From: Bacteroides sp.
GTDB lineage: Bacteria > Bacillota > Clostridia > Oscillospirales > Acutalibacteraceae
DNA length: 64,000 nt
Assembly (NCBI GenBank): GCA_023665085.1
Contig: JAMPEQ010000012.1
Coordinates: 1 to 64,000 of the forward strand
Reading direction: 5' to 3'
The position numbers and the translations under genes were made by a program. Positions within the stretch are counted from its first letter, which is position 1, and every line of letters starts with the position of its first letter. The notes beneath the pieces are model-generated. The model did no database searches. It was not told where the DNA came from and was given only the letters and a program-made list of their open reading frames with translations. Of this stretch, positions 17,107 through 25,288 are shown one piece after another.

Positions 17107-17772
17107 TCACCCCTCAATTGTAAAAACTATGGAAAAAGCACAACCATCGTAGCTGACAACAAGAAGAAGCTTGCTGTCGTCACCATCTACACCGCGTGTA
17201 ATATTGGTTTGACATTTTTCCATCGGTATATCTTTCTGGAAATTATCATCATAAACTGCTATAACATTAATTTTATCAAAGTCAATATCCTCTTCACTCT
17301 CTACTGTAAGCCTTATATCATCTGCAAGCTGAGCATAAAGAGCTTTGACCTTTGAATTTTCTTCAATAGTATTGTCAGCGGCAATGCCAAGAGCATATGC
17401 TATTGAATTAAGCAGTTCCTTTGCCTGAGCAGCAAGCTGAGGCTGAGTATAAAACAGCATAGCTGTTGAGAACACAATAACAATTGCCGCTGCAGCTGTG
17501 CGGCGGAAAAATGAATTATTAGCTGAAGTATTTTTATGGCAGAATTTTATTAGCTTTTTTGTAGTAAGAAGTCTGATTGCTGGAAAAGAATTTTCAGATG
17601 AAAGCTCATTAAGAGCATCAATACATTCGTCTATAAGATCAGTATCCATTAAATCATCAGATTTTGCAAGTTCTTCATCAATAACTGAATTTAAAAGTAT
17701 TTCTGCTTCTGATATAAAATTCATATCAGTATAGAGATAGCTTATTGTATCTTTATTTACCGTTATATTCAA
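17107..17772 (-). CDS. Membrane anti-sigma-like protein
   Basis: A 221-residue protein with an acidic, helical cytoplasmic part (1-85), one membrane helix (about 92-108, AAAAIVIVFSTAMLFYTQ) and a ~110-residue outside domain. This topology and position fit an anti-sigma factor holding the ECF sigma at the membrane. The classical zinc motif (HxxxCxxC) is not present, so it is either a divergent member or another sigma-regulating protein. The start is probably UUG at 17772: it overlaps the sigma stop (TTGA) and has AGGGAG six bases upstream, while the first ATG is 16 codons inside. Translation should be coupled to the sigma factor and to the LRR gene downstream. Confidence 0.65.
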   Translation of the reverse strand: MNITVNKDTISYLYTDMNFISEAEILLNSVIDEELAKSDDLMDTDLIDECIDALNELSSENSFPAIRLLTTKKLIKFCHKNTSANNSFFRRTAAAAIVIVFSTAMLFYTQPQLAAQAKELLNSIAYALGIAADNTIEENSKVKALYAQLADDIRLTVESEEDIDFDKINVIAVYDDNFQKDIPMEKCQTNITRGVDGDDSKLLLVVSYDGCAFSIVFTIEG

Positions 17773-18335
17773 ATCAGACTCCCTCCATTTCTTTCAAGCT
17801 CAATTGTTTCATCAACCAATGCTTTTATTTTTGTCCTGAGGCGTGACGTTCGGTTGGCCACCGCAGCAGGATTTATATTATATATATCAGATATTTCTTT
17901 TAATGAAAGCCGTCGTGCATATTTTAATTCAAAGAGCTTTTGTTCATCTACACTTAATTTTTGCAAAAGCTTTTCTTTAAGTAAATCATAGTCTAAATCA
18001 GCTATTGACTCTAATTCGGATTCAACTTGATTTTCAACAGTAATGTATTCAGCCTTTTCAAGCTCAACAGTTCGCTTAGCATTTCTGTAATAATCTTCAA
18101 CGGCTCTTTTTACCATATTATCAGCTACTCTGTAGAGAAACGCTTTAGTATTAATAATTTCTTCGCCCGCAAGAACTTTTTTGTAATAAAGCAAAAATGT
18201 GTTCTGAACGCAGTCATCAAGGTCTGCTCTTGCCTCTTTAAGCCTTACAGCGCAGAATTTTTCAATAAGCCTGCTGTAACGCAGATAGGCATCGCTCAAA
18301 AGCTCGTCAGCCTCTGACTTGCTTATTTCAGCCAT
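17769..18335 (-). CDS. ECF-type RNA polymerase sigma factor
   Basis: A 188-residue group 4 sigma factor. Region 2 is about residues 12-80 (DLDDCVQNTFLLYYKK is the core-binding helix, then FLYRVADNMVKRAVEDYYR for -10 recognition). Region 4 is about 115-180 (LSVDEQKLFELKYARRLSLKEISDIYNINPAAVANRTSRLR, split here into helix-turn-helix LKEISDIYNINPAAVANR). No region 3 separates them, as expected for ECF types. ATG follows GGGAGAAACGT. It heads an operon with the anti-sigma-like gene and the LRR surface protein, so it probably controls that operon in response to an outside signal. I found no convincing ECF promoter upstream. Confidence 0.9.
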   Translation of the reverse strand: MAEISKSEADELLSDAYLRYSRLIEKFCAVRLKEARADLDDCVQNTFLLYYKKVLAGEEIINTKAFLYRVADNMVKRAVEDYYRNAKRTVELEKAEYITVENQVESELESIADLDYDLLKEKLLQKLSVDEQKLFELKYARRLSLKEISDIYNINPAAVANRTSRLRTKIKALVDETIELERNGGSLI

Positions 18336-18493
18336 ACGTTTCTCCCTTCACCAGATAGTCAGACTGATACTATCAATCAGCTCCATATAGTAGTCAGCAG
18401 AAATAAAAAATATGTCAAAAAAACATTAAAAAATTTTATAATTTATTTTAATATAAATTAAAGCTATAAAAAAGCCGTAAAATATGGAAAAGA

Positions 18494-18611
18494 ATAATGA
18501 CTGTACAAGTTATATTAGCCAAACAAAAGTCGAACCCAATAGCCTAAAATAACCGTTTTTTCGCACCTAACCTTATTTTATTCGACTCTCGTTTGGCTAT
18601 ACAATCATTAT
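18494..18611. repeat. 118-bp imperfect inverted repeat
   Basis: The arms are ATAATGACTGTA (18494-18505) plus TAGCCAAACAAAAGTCGAA (18516-18534) on the left, and TTCGACTCTCGTTTGGCTA (18581-18599) plus TACAATCATTAT (18600-18611) on the right. A ten-base bulge sits in the left arm, and the middle holds a smaller TAAAATAA/TTATTTTA pair. It begins three bases past the stop codon of the last polysaccharide gene. No U-tract follows on either strand, so it is not a standard terminator; a MITE-like relic or a processed structured RNA are alternatives. The rest of 18336-18493 shows only AT-rich DNA before the sigma gene. Confidence 0.6.
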
Positions 18612-18613
18612 AT

Positions 18614-19759
18614 TTACAAATATGTATTGATAATAAAATCGGTAACCCTCTTTGTAGCATTGCCGTCAGCATATTTATGAGCAATGCTTTTAATTTCATT
18701 TCTCTTCGCTTTAAGAATGTCATTACCTTGGGCAACATTGCAGATAAATTGACACAGCTCATCTGCTGTATAAATTTTTTCACCGCCCGCCATGATATAA
18801 TCAGGATCAACTATAAAACCGTTTTTGCTTTTGTAATCTTCAAAATCCTCCCAGCAAAGTCCTATAGGTCTATCTTTAAGAAGATAATCATAATAAACAG
18901 AAGAATAATCGCTCAGCAATGCATCAGCTTCACTTAAAAGCTCATAATTAAGCATATCATGCTTAATTAAAAAATCATTATCAATAAAAATAATATTGCT
19001 CAAATTCAGTGACGTAATATTTGAAATATCCTGAGCAAAATGAGGTTTTACAACAATCAAAGTATTATTCTCTTTGGCACAGATGTTAACTGCCATAGCA
19101 TCATCAGCATTATATATAATGGGTATTGATATATTGCTGCAGCTTCTGCCGTCGTTCTTAGACTGTCTGTAGGTAGGCATCCAGTAAATTAGCTTTTCAT
19201 ATGAATAATCTGCAAAAGCCTTTCTTGCCTTGTCTGAATTTTTGAAAAGAATATCATTTCTGGGGTAGCCGAGAGGCAAAAAGCTTTCTTCAGGAAAATG
19301 TGCCGACTTTGCCTGATAATTCATAAGATAATCTGACAAATCCACTGCGTTTTCTACATAATCAGGATATCTGTAATGTGTATCACTTTGCTTAAAAGCA
19401 GCACCATGGCAAAGGTGAATATAATGCTGACTCTTTTTCCTGTAAGGAAAAAACCAGTTACATGATATAAACACTTTTGCTCTTGAAAATTTAATTTTCT
19501 TATTAATCCACGCTGAAAGTGACTTGTCATTTTCAAAAACATATGAAACATTGGGTATATCAGGCAGTTCGGTTTTGTCAGCATCATCTTCAATATACCA
19601 AACCAATTCATATTTATTATTAAGTCCCCTGCTTACCATTTCATCAAACACTGCTTTGGTATTATCACTTAGAGCAGGAATGCTCTCAAAGCAAATGATA
19701 TTTCCGACAGGAAGTAATTTTATAAATTTATCAGCAATATTTTTTAATTTGTCTATCAT
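18614..19759 (-). CDS. TagF/TagB-like polyol-phosphate transferase
   Basis: A 381-residue member of the CDP-glycerol:glycerophosphotransferase family (teichoic acid polymerases and primases), single catalytic domain with no extra N-terminal part. Family motifs are HGAAFKQ near 140, LGYPRNDILF, WMPTYRQS, VVKPHFAQD, and the CDP-alcohol-binding DYSSVYYDYLLKDRPIGL. Such enzymes move a polyol phosphate (glycerol-P, ribitol-P) from CDP to a glycan or lipid acceptor. It is the last gene of the polysaccharide operon, next to the acyltransferase and the fused cytidylyltransferase-kinase that may make its donor. It is clearly paralogous to 27391-28548. Confidence 0.88.
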   Translation of the reverse strand: MIDKLKNIADKFIKLLPVGNIICFESIPALSDNTKAVFDEMVSRGLNNKYELVWYIEDDADKTELPDIPNVSYVFENDKSLSAWINKKIKFSRAKVFISCNWFFPYRKKSQHYIHLCHGAAFKQSDTHYRYPDYVENAVDLSDYLMNYQAKSAHFPEESFLPLGYPRNDILFKNSDKARKAFADYSYEKLIYWMPTYRQSKNDGRSCSNISIPIIYNADDAMAVNICAKENNTLIVVKPHFAQDISNITSLNLSNIIFIDNDFLIKHDMLNYELLSEADALLSDYSSVYYDYLLKDRPIGLCWEDFEDYKSKNGFIVDPDYIMAGGEKIYTADELCQFICNVAQGNDILKAKRNEIKSIAHKYADGNATKRVTDFIINTYL

Positions 19760-19773
19760 AATACACCCTGAAT

Positions 19774-20850
19774 TTATTTAACTGTCTTTGATTTTCTGCT
19801 GAATATCAAATTATCCAGCTTACCTACTACCATATCAAATGGAATTGCTATTACAAATGTAAGCACTGTTGCAAGAATCATAAACAATGGTATATTTTCG
19901 TTCAGCCCAACATTTTTTAAGATAATCATAGGTATTCTCTGCAGAATGAATATTGAAAACAAATGCTTTCCGCAGAATTCAAGTATATTATTATGAACCT
20001 GCACCTTCATAGTTAAGAGCAGTACTAAAATGCCAAACAACGCATTTTTTATAATGCCGTAAGATAAATATGCTTTAAGAATATAAGAAAGCAGGAAAAG
20101 CACAAGGCAGACAGCAAAGGTTACATAATATGTCCACTTTTTACTTTTAAACAAATTTTCTAATTTATCTTTATACACGTATAAAAGCATACCCAAAGGA
20201 TAAAGTATTGCCGTATCATAGTAACGCGTTGCCTGCACAAAATACATAACAATCATGTAAACAATTGTTAAAGAAAATGCAACTGCCAAAACTGCTTTTT
20301 CATTATTCTTTCCTATCATAAAAGCAATATATGTTATGATATAAAGAATTAATATAGCAAAAATATACCAGTTGCTGTTACCGATTGCAGTCCAGCCTAC
20401 TAATGTGGTTAATATCCTCGTGAATGTATATGTATTTCCAAATGCTGTTTGTACAATTAAGAACAGCATAATAGCAACATCAAAATTAAAAAGCACCTTT
20501 AAAACTCTTTTAGTGGGTATGCTTTTATAATATGAACTGCCTTTCTTCATACCGCAGAGCATCATTGCATATCCTGAATAAAGAAGAAACATGGATACTA
20601 CGCCCTGCCCCATAAATTGATACATAAAAATGTCATAGAGTCTGTTTAATATTCCTTCATTCAATGTTACATATCCAATAGCATGAGAATATATAACTAA
20701 CAGAATAAAAATTCCTTTTATGGAATTTGTTTTCGATACAGAAAGGTAATCATCATAATATCCGCCTGTAAGTGCTCTGTTCTTTTTGCTGTCAGCAAAC
20801 TGTATTTTATACAGACACAATAAGCCGATAATCATTGTCGTAATAAACAT
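19774..20850 (-). CDS. Acyltransferase 3 family membrane protein
   Basis: A 358-residue integral membrane protein with about ten hydrophobic segments. The first part carries TNSIKGIFILLVIYSHAIGY, the core of the acyltransferase-3/OafA family in which the His is catalytic. These enzymes move acetyl or similar groups from the cytoplasm onto sugars on the outer side of the membrane. No C-terminal SGNH domain is present. ATG follows AAAGGAGTAAAATT. Context suggests it O-acylates the polysaccharide or its polyol-phosphate decoration. It sits between the TagF-like gene and the fused cytidylyltransferase-kinase. Confidence 0.82.
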   Translation of the reverse strand: MFITTMIIGLLCLYKIQFADSKKNRALTGGYYDDYLSVSKTNSIKGIFILLVIYSHAIGYVTLNEGILNRLYDIFMYQFMGQGVVSMFLLYSGYAMMLCGMKKGSSYYKSIPTKRVLKVLFNFDVAIMLFLIVQTAFGNTYTFTRILTTLVGWTAIGNSNWYIFAILILYIITYIAFMIGKNNEKAVLAVAFSLTIVYMIVMYFVQATRYYDTAILYPLGMLLYVYKDKLENLFKSKKWTYYVTFAVCLVLFLLSYILKAYLSYGIIKNALFGILVLLLTMKVQVHNNILEFCGKHLFSIFILQRIPMIILKNVGLNENIPLFMILATVLTFVIAIPFDMVVGKLDNLIFSRKSKTVK

Positions 20851-20906
20851 AATTTTACTCCTTTTGTTAAATTAAACTTTAAGTAATTTGCAGAACAAAA
20901 TAAGAT

Positions 20907-22460
20907 TTAGATAAGTAAAGATAAAATTCTAAGCCATTTATCAGTAAGCTCAAAAGAATCATTTTCGAAAATGCTGTTATGAAGTCTGAAAATGATATCA
21001 ATAATAATTGCCGATTTAAGTTTATCCTTATCAACAATATCCGAAAAGAAATCAACAAATTTTTTATAATTCTCAACAGTCATCTGTTCATTTTCGGTGA
21101 ATTCTGTACCGATAAAACGGGCAATATCAATTTCACATGGTGCAATATAGCCTATAGGATCAATGGCACGTATATCATTATCATTATACATAAGATTATA
21201 TCTGTGCATATCCCCATGGATAAGACTTTTCTTTTCTCCGCCAAAAACATTTTTGTAAAGCGAAACAGCTTTATTTACATACATCATTATTTCATCTTTT
21301 TTATAATCAAAATTATCTTCATTCAGTTTATTGTAAAGAATTGCTTCATAATCATGAAATGTATTTGCATATTCAGATGAAATTTCTATTTCTCTGTAGC
21401 TTGAAATTACCTTTTCAAAAAACTTATGAAGTCTGCTGTCTATTTCAATTTTACTGCTGTCAAGCTGCTCCATAAGGATTGCACTGCAGGCATCATCAAA
21501 ATCATACAGCTCACACATAAATGCAGATGCAAGCTTCTGATAGCCGCTTCGCTCCTGCTCATATCTATTTATAAAAGGCGGAATAATCTTTAAAACACAG
21601 TTTCCGTATTTTACGCTGTCAGCCATAAAAATAATTCCGAAATGAGATGTTTTAATCACCTCATAATCAGTAATCTGCCATTTTTTTAAAAGATTAGGAA
21701 TCTCTCTGTCAATAGTATTCTTCCACTGCTTTGTCTGAGACGGATAATTTTCAAAAAGATATCTGTTAAGCCTTTTTACGCTATCAAAAATTCTTCCAAG
21801 ATCAACATCATTATCCCTTGCATTTATAAGTGCCTCAAGATATTTTAAATCAGCAGGATATGTCAGCTTGAAATTATTTGTAAAATCAAAATAAAGTTCA
21901 ATCTTACTGCCCTCAGGAAGCTGTTGAGTAACCTCGGTCAAGGTGCTGTCAGGATCAAAGCTGTTTCTAAGAGTTTCAAAATCAAAGGCCTCAGGAGACT
22001 GCATAAGATAATACCTGTCTCTGTGTATCTGAGGAATATCATAACACCCCAGTGAATCTGTAATCTTTTGTGCAGTTACTACGGCAGTATTATTATCAAG
22101 ATAATCAAAATACTTATCTATAAGTTCTCCTGTTATCATCGGACGTACAGCGTCGCACACTATCATTTTACTGCAGGAATAATTAGCATCAATAAATTTT
22201 ATAGCATTGTCTAAGGACATATTACGGGTATCGCCGCCACCAGTAAAATCCACCTTATCAAGTGCAGAAATTGCTGTAAGATAGCTTTTATTTGCCTCAA
22301 TATTTGTTACAACAAGAATCTTATCAACACTTTCAGCCTCAAGAATTGCATCAATAACATATTCTATTACCATTTTGCCGTTAATCTTGTGAAACTGCTT
22401 TGGCACATTACTGCCGAAGCGTGCACCGATGCCATTGGCAAGAATTACTACAATGTTCAT
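20907..22460 (-). CDS. Fused IspD/TarI-like cytidylyltransferase and choline-kinase-like phosphotransferase
   Basis: A 517-residue two-domain protein. Residues 1-~230 are a GT-A-like nucleotidyltransferase of the IspD/TarI type: ILANGIGARFGSNVPKQF (6-23), DAVRPMI near 105, and an E-V-x-Q phrase (TEVTQQLPEGSKI). Residues ~250-517 are an APH/choline-kinase/LicA-like domain with the catalytic HGDMHRYN near 415-422 and the metal site IDPIG near 435. Both active sites look intact. I infer that the kinase phosphorylates a small alcohol (choline, ethanolamine, ribitol or glycerol type) and the other half makes CDP-alcohol for the TagF-like transferases at 18614 and 27391. A 143-bp gap before it could hold a weak extra promoter, but none was clear. 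Confidence 0.8.
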   Translation of the reverse strand: MNIVVILANGIGARFGSNVPKQFHKINGKMVIEYVIDAILEAESVDKILVVTNIEANKSYLTAISALDKVDFTGGGDTRNMSLDNAIKFIDANYSCSKMIVCDAVRPMITGELIDKYFDYLDNNTAVVTAQKITDSLGCYDIPQIHRDRYYLMQSPEAFDFETLRNSFDPDSTLTEVTQQLPEGSKIELYFDFTNNFKLTYPADLKYLEALINARDNDVDLGRIFDSVKRLNRYLFENYPSQTKQWKNTIDREIPNLLKKWQITDYEVIKTSHFGIIFMADSVKYGNCVLKIIPPFINRYEQERSGYQKLASAFMCELYDFDDACSAILMEQLDSSKIEIDSRLHKFFEKVISSYREIEISSEYANTFHDYEAILYNKLNEDNFDYKKDEIMMYVNKAVSLYKNVFGGEKKSLIHGDMHRYNLMYNDNDIRAIDPIGYIAPCEIDIARFIGTEFTENEQMTVENYKKFVDFFSDIVDKDKLKSAIIIDIIFRLHNSIFENDSFELTDKWLRILSLLI

Positions 22461-22603
22461 ACATCTTTCTTCCTTAATTTAATATATTTTGATAATCTGC
22501 GATACATTTCTGAGAATATCAATGCCACAACTGAATTTCACTAATTATTAAATACCGTTTAATCTATTTTTTGTATGTATACTACATCAATTTTTATTTT
22601 AGA

Positions 22604-23737
22604 TTAAAATTTTATTAGTTTTTTAATTAGAATTTTTAATTTTTGAAAAGTATTTTTATCGTAATATGCTACATATTTATTATACAGATGCTTAAGACTA
22701 GGAGGATTACATTGATTAAATTCTGCTAAAAACTCATCCCTTGCTTTTGGCTTTTCTACAGATTTAACAATATACGGATTATGTGTTATTGCTTCATTAA
22801 CATCCTCTTGCTTGAAAGTTAAATTTGTGGATATCGAATCAAAAGCTTTTTGCCCTTTTTCTGAATGTACAATAACAAGAGAAGTACCCTTATTATCAAA
22901 CATTTCTTTATCGATGCTATCTATTCCCCAAAAGTCTGCCAAAGTTAAATCGCTGTTCCTATTACAGCCTTTTGACTGACAACTATAGCACGAATTTCTA
23001 AGGGCCAATTTTGAAAGGAATATATTCATATAAAGGTCTTTCGAATGTTCAATAGGCTCTTTTTCACCATATTTAACAGAATAATTCAGCCAGCCAATAT
23101 CTTTGTTTCTAAACTCGATAGGTAACGAATTTATTTTATTACACTGCATATAAGCAAACCATACTTTTTCGCTAGGCACTCCATAACATGCAACATCAAC
23201 AGTTAAAAGATTAACATATTCTTTTTGCAAAAACAGTTTAAGAGAATCGATTTGACAACCTGTACCTGAAAACAAAACCCGCTTGCCGTTCTCTAAATCC
23301 TTTTTTGCCAGTAAAAACGAATTATCAATATGACTTTGAACATATTTACTACCACGAAGCTTTTTTAAATCATCTTTATTACTAACTCTGATATGATGAA
23401 CTGATAAATCTTCACTAAACGATGCTCCGTAAACAATTCCGTTATTGGCTAAAATATAATCAGCCAATAATGAAAATACTCCTCCGGATGAACTTTTCAT
23501 TCTTTCATCATCTTTTTTTGATATTGCCGCATAGCAATTTAATAAGCTATTCTCTGCCGAAATCTTCTGCTCACAAATACAAACTCTATTACAAGCAGAG
23601 CAATTTATACACTCATCTTTATTAACAACAGGTAAATAAAAACCTTCACTGTTTTGTTTCATTGTTATGCATTTTTTGGGACAAATGTTAACACAAGCTT
23701 CGCAGCCAATGCAAGTGTTTTCGTTTACAACAATCAT
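22604..23737 (-). CDS. FrhB-like ferredoxin-type oxidoreductase of polysaccharide loci
   Basis: A 377-residue protein with an N-terminal pair of 4Fe-4S motifs (CIGCEACVNICP at 8-19 and CINCSACNRVC about 39-49) followed by the coenzyme F420 hydrogenase beta-subunit-like N- and C-terminal domains (SSSGGVFSLLADYIL, SGTGCQIDSLK, and SCYSCQSKGCNRNSDLTLADFWG). This family is repeatedly found next to pyruvyl transferases in polysaccharide loci, where its electron-transfer role is not established as far as I know. It directly abuts the flippase gene. Iron-sulfur content implies an anaerobic host. Confidence 0.85.
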   Translation of the reverse strand: MIVVNENTCIGCEACVNICPKKCITMKQNSEGFYLPVVNKDECINCSACNRVCICEQKISAENSLLNCYAAISKKDDERMKSSSGGVFSLLADYILANNGIVYGASFSEDLSVHHIRVSNKDDLKKLRGSKYVQSHIDNSFLLAKKDLENGKRVLFSGTGCQIDSLKLFLQKEYVNLLTVDVACYGVPSEKVWFAYMQCNKINSLPIEFRNKDIGWLNYSVKYGEKEPIEHSKDLYMNIFLSKLALRNSCYSCQSKGCNRNSDLTLADFWGIDSIDKEMFDNKGTSLVIVHSEKGQKAFDSISTNLTFKQEDVNEAITHNPYIVKSVEKPKARDEFLAEFNQCNPPSLKHLYNKYVAYYDKNTFQKLKILIKKLIKF

Positions 23738-25288
23738 TTATATAAACCTCTTTAAAAATTTGATTTTGCCTTTCGTAATATTATTTATCAATCTAACAAC
23801 TGACTTAAATTCTTCTCTTTTTCTAAATAAAATAAAGAATATTGCATTAGGCACGATTGCACAAATTATAAGATTTACAATAATTGTTATTATATTTGAT
23901 TCTATCTTTATAATATTTGTAATACCAATACATATTGCCGCACAAATTGCTGTCAGCAATAAATATTTTATAATATCTATAATATATTTTTTGGGATTAC
24001 AATGAAAAACTGTTGTAAATAAATTATGTGTAAGCCATGGCATACCAACCACAACCATACTAGCAATAGTTGACAGAAGTATTCCGTATAATCCCCAAAA
24101 CTGCACAAGAATTATATTAAATACTAAATTAACTAATGAGCATGTTAACGGACGCCATTTATCTTCATGCCACATACCTGCAGCATCTTTATATACATTT
24201 AAAAGATTATTTATTTGTCTTATAATAAAGTATGAACAAAATACCACTACCATTCCATAAGGAAGTAAATTATCCTCACCTACCCATAATGTCATAAACG
24301 GCTGATACAGGCAGGCAAAACAACAAACACAAAATGCAGATATCCAAGAAATAATAAGTGTTATTTTCTTTAAATCATTGAAATTTTTTTCTTCGCTTTC
24401 GGTAATAAGGCTGTTTCCTATGCCGGCTAAACTTGAACTCGTTATAAGACTCACAAATCCAAAAATTGTATTCATAACAAAAAAATAATTTTGAAATTTT
24501 GCTAAGGCTATAAGTCCTAAGAAAGCTGATATTACTATTGTATCAGCTGAATCATACACTATACTTCCAATTTTTGATGTGAATAAATCAGCTACTTTTC
24601 TGTTGATTTTTTTCACTTCATCCTTTGGAAGTTTTCCCATGGCTTTATACTGTGGATAAATTTTATCAACAATACGTGCAGTAGTTAAATTTGAAACCAC
24701 TCCGGATATTGTAGCAACTATTAAATACAAATAATAATTTTTGAATATAAGGAGAACCAAAAACTGCCCCAAATACTTAACTGTATTAATTACATATCCT
24801 ATTTTATCACCAACATCATACCTTTGGTGAACACTCAACAGACAATTTTTATATGCAAACAGCCAATATGAAATAGCAGTTGTAACTAAATTGAGATAAT
24901 AGAGTATATAGATATTCATATCGCTGGGTATTTCTCCCTTTACCAAGTTAGGCAAAAAAGGAGTTATTGCTATGCCGATAACGAGAATCACAATGCCTAT
25001 AACACGATAATAGATTTTATATAATCTCATCAAAGCACATATTTTTTCTCCATCATCGTTAGCAACCGGCTCATACATACTAAATACAAGTGCAGAGCCT
25101 ATGCCAAGCTCAGCAAGATTAAGTACAGATAATACTGATGCAAACAAACTGCTAAGTCCTAAATATTCCATACCAAGCAAGTATATAATCGCTGTTCTCA
25201 TCAAAAACGGAATTATTAAATTATAAATCTTTGATATAGTACCAAAAAATAGATTTCGTATACTATTTTTACTTCTTTCGATTTTCAT
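23738..25288 (-). CDS. Wzx-like polysaccharide flippase
   Basis: A 516-residue membrane protein with about 12-14 helices, of the MVF/polysaccharide transporter superfamily. The N-terminus NLFFGTISKIYNLIIPFLMR and the conserved GIGSALVFSMYEP are typical of Firmicute flippases that move undecaprenyl-linked repeat units across the membrane. It overlaps the pyruvyl transferase gene by 20 bp. With the EpsG-like polymerase at 34472 and the priming transferase at 40949 it defines a Wzx/Wzy assembly route. Confidence 0.9.
   Translation of the reverse strand: MKIERSKNSIRNLFFGTISKIYNLIIPFLMRTAIIYLLGMEYLGLSSLFASVLSVLNLAELGIGSALVFSMYEPVANDDGEKICALMRLYKIYYRVIGIVILVIGIAITPFLPNLVKGEIPSDMNIYILYYLNLVTTAISYWLFAYKNCLLSVHQRYDVGDKIGYVINTVKYLGQFLVLLIFKNYYLYLIVATISGVVSNLTTARIVDKIYPQYKAMGKLPKDEVKKINRKVADLFTSKIGSIVYDSADTIVISAFLGLIALAKFQNYFFVMNTIFGFVSLITSSSLAGIGNSLITESEEKNFNDLKKITLIISWISAFCVCCFACLYQPFMTLWVGEDNLLPYGMVVVFCSYFIIRQINNLLNVYKDAAGMWHEDKWRPLTCSLVNLVFNIILVQFWGLYGILLSTIASMVVVGMPWLTHNLFTTVFHCNPKKYIIDIIKYLLLTAICAAICIGITNIIKIESNIITIIVNLIICAIVPNAIFFILFRKREEFKSVVRLINNITKGKIKFLKRFI

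Noticed and set aside
18494-18611. The inverted repeat as an insertion sequence
   Set aside because: No transposase fragment lies inside or beside it and it is only 118 bp; at most a MITE-like relic.
22461-22603. An internal promoter in the 143-bp gap before the fused cytidylyltransferase-kinase
   Set aside because: No pair of hexamers with acceptable spacing was found; transcription from the upstream genes is the simpler explanation.
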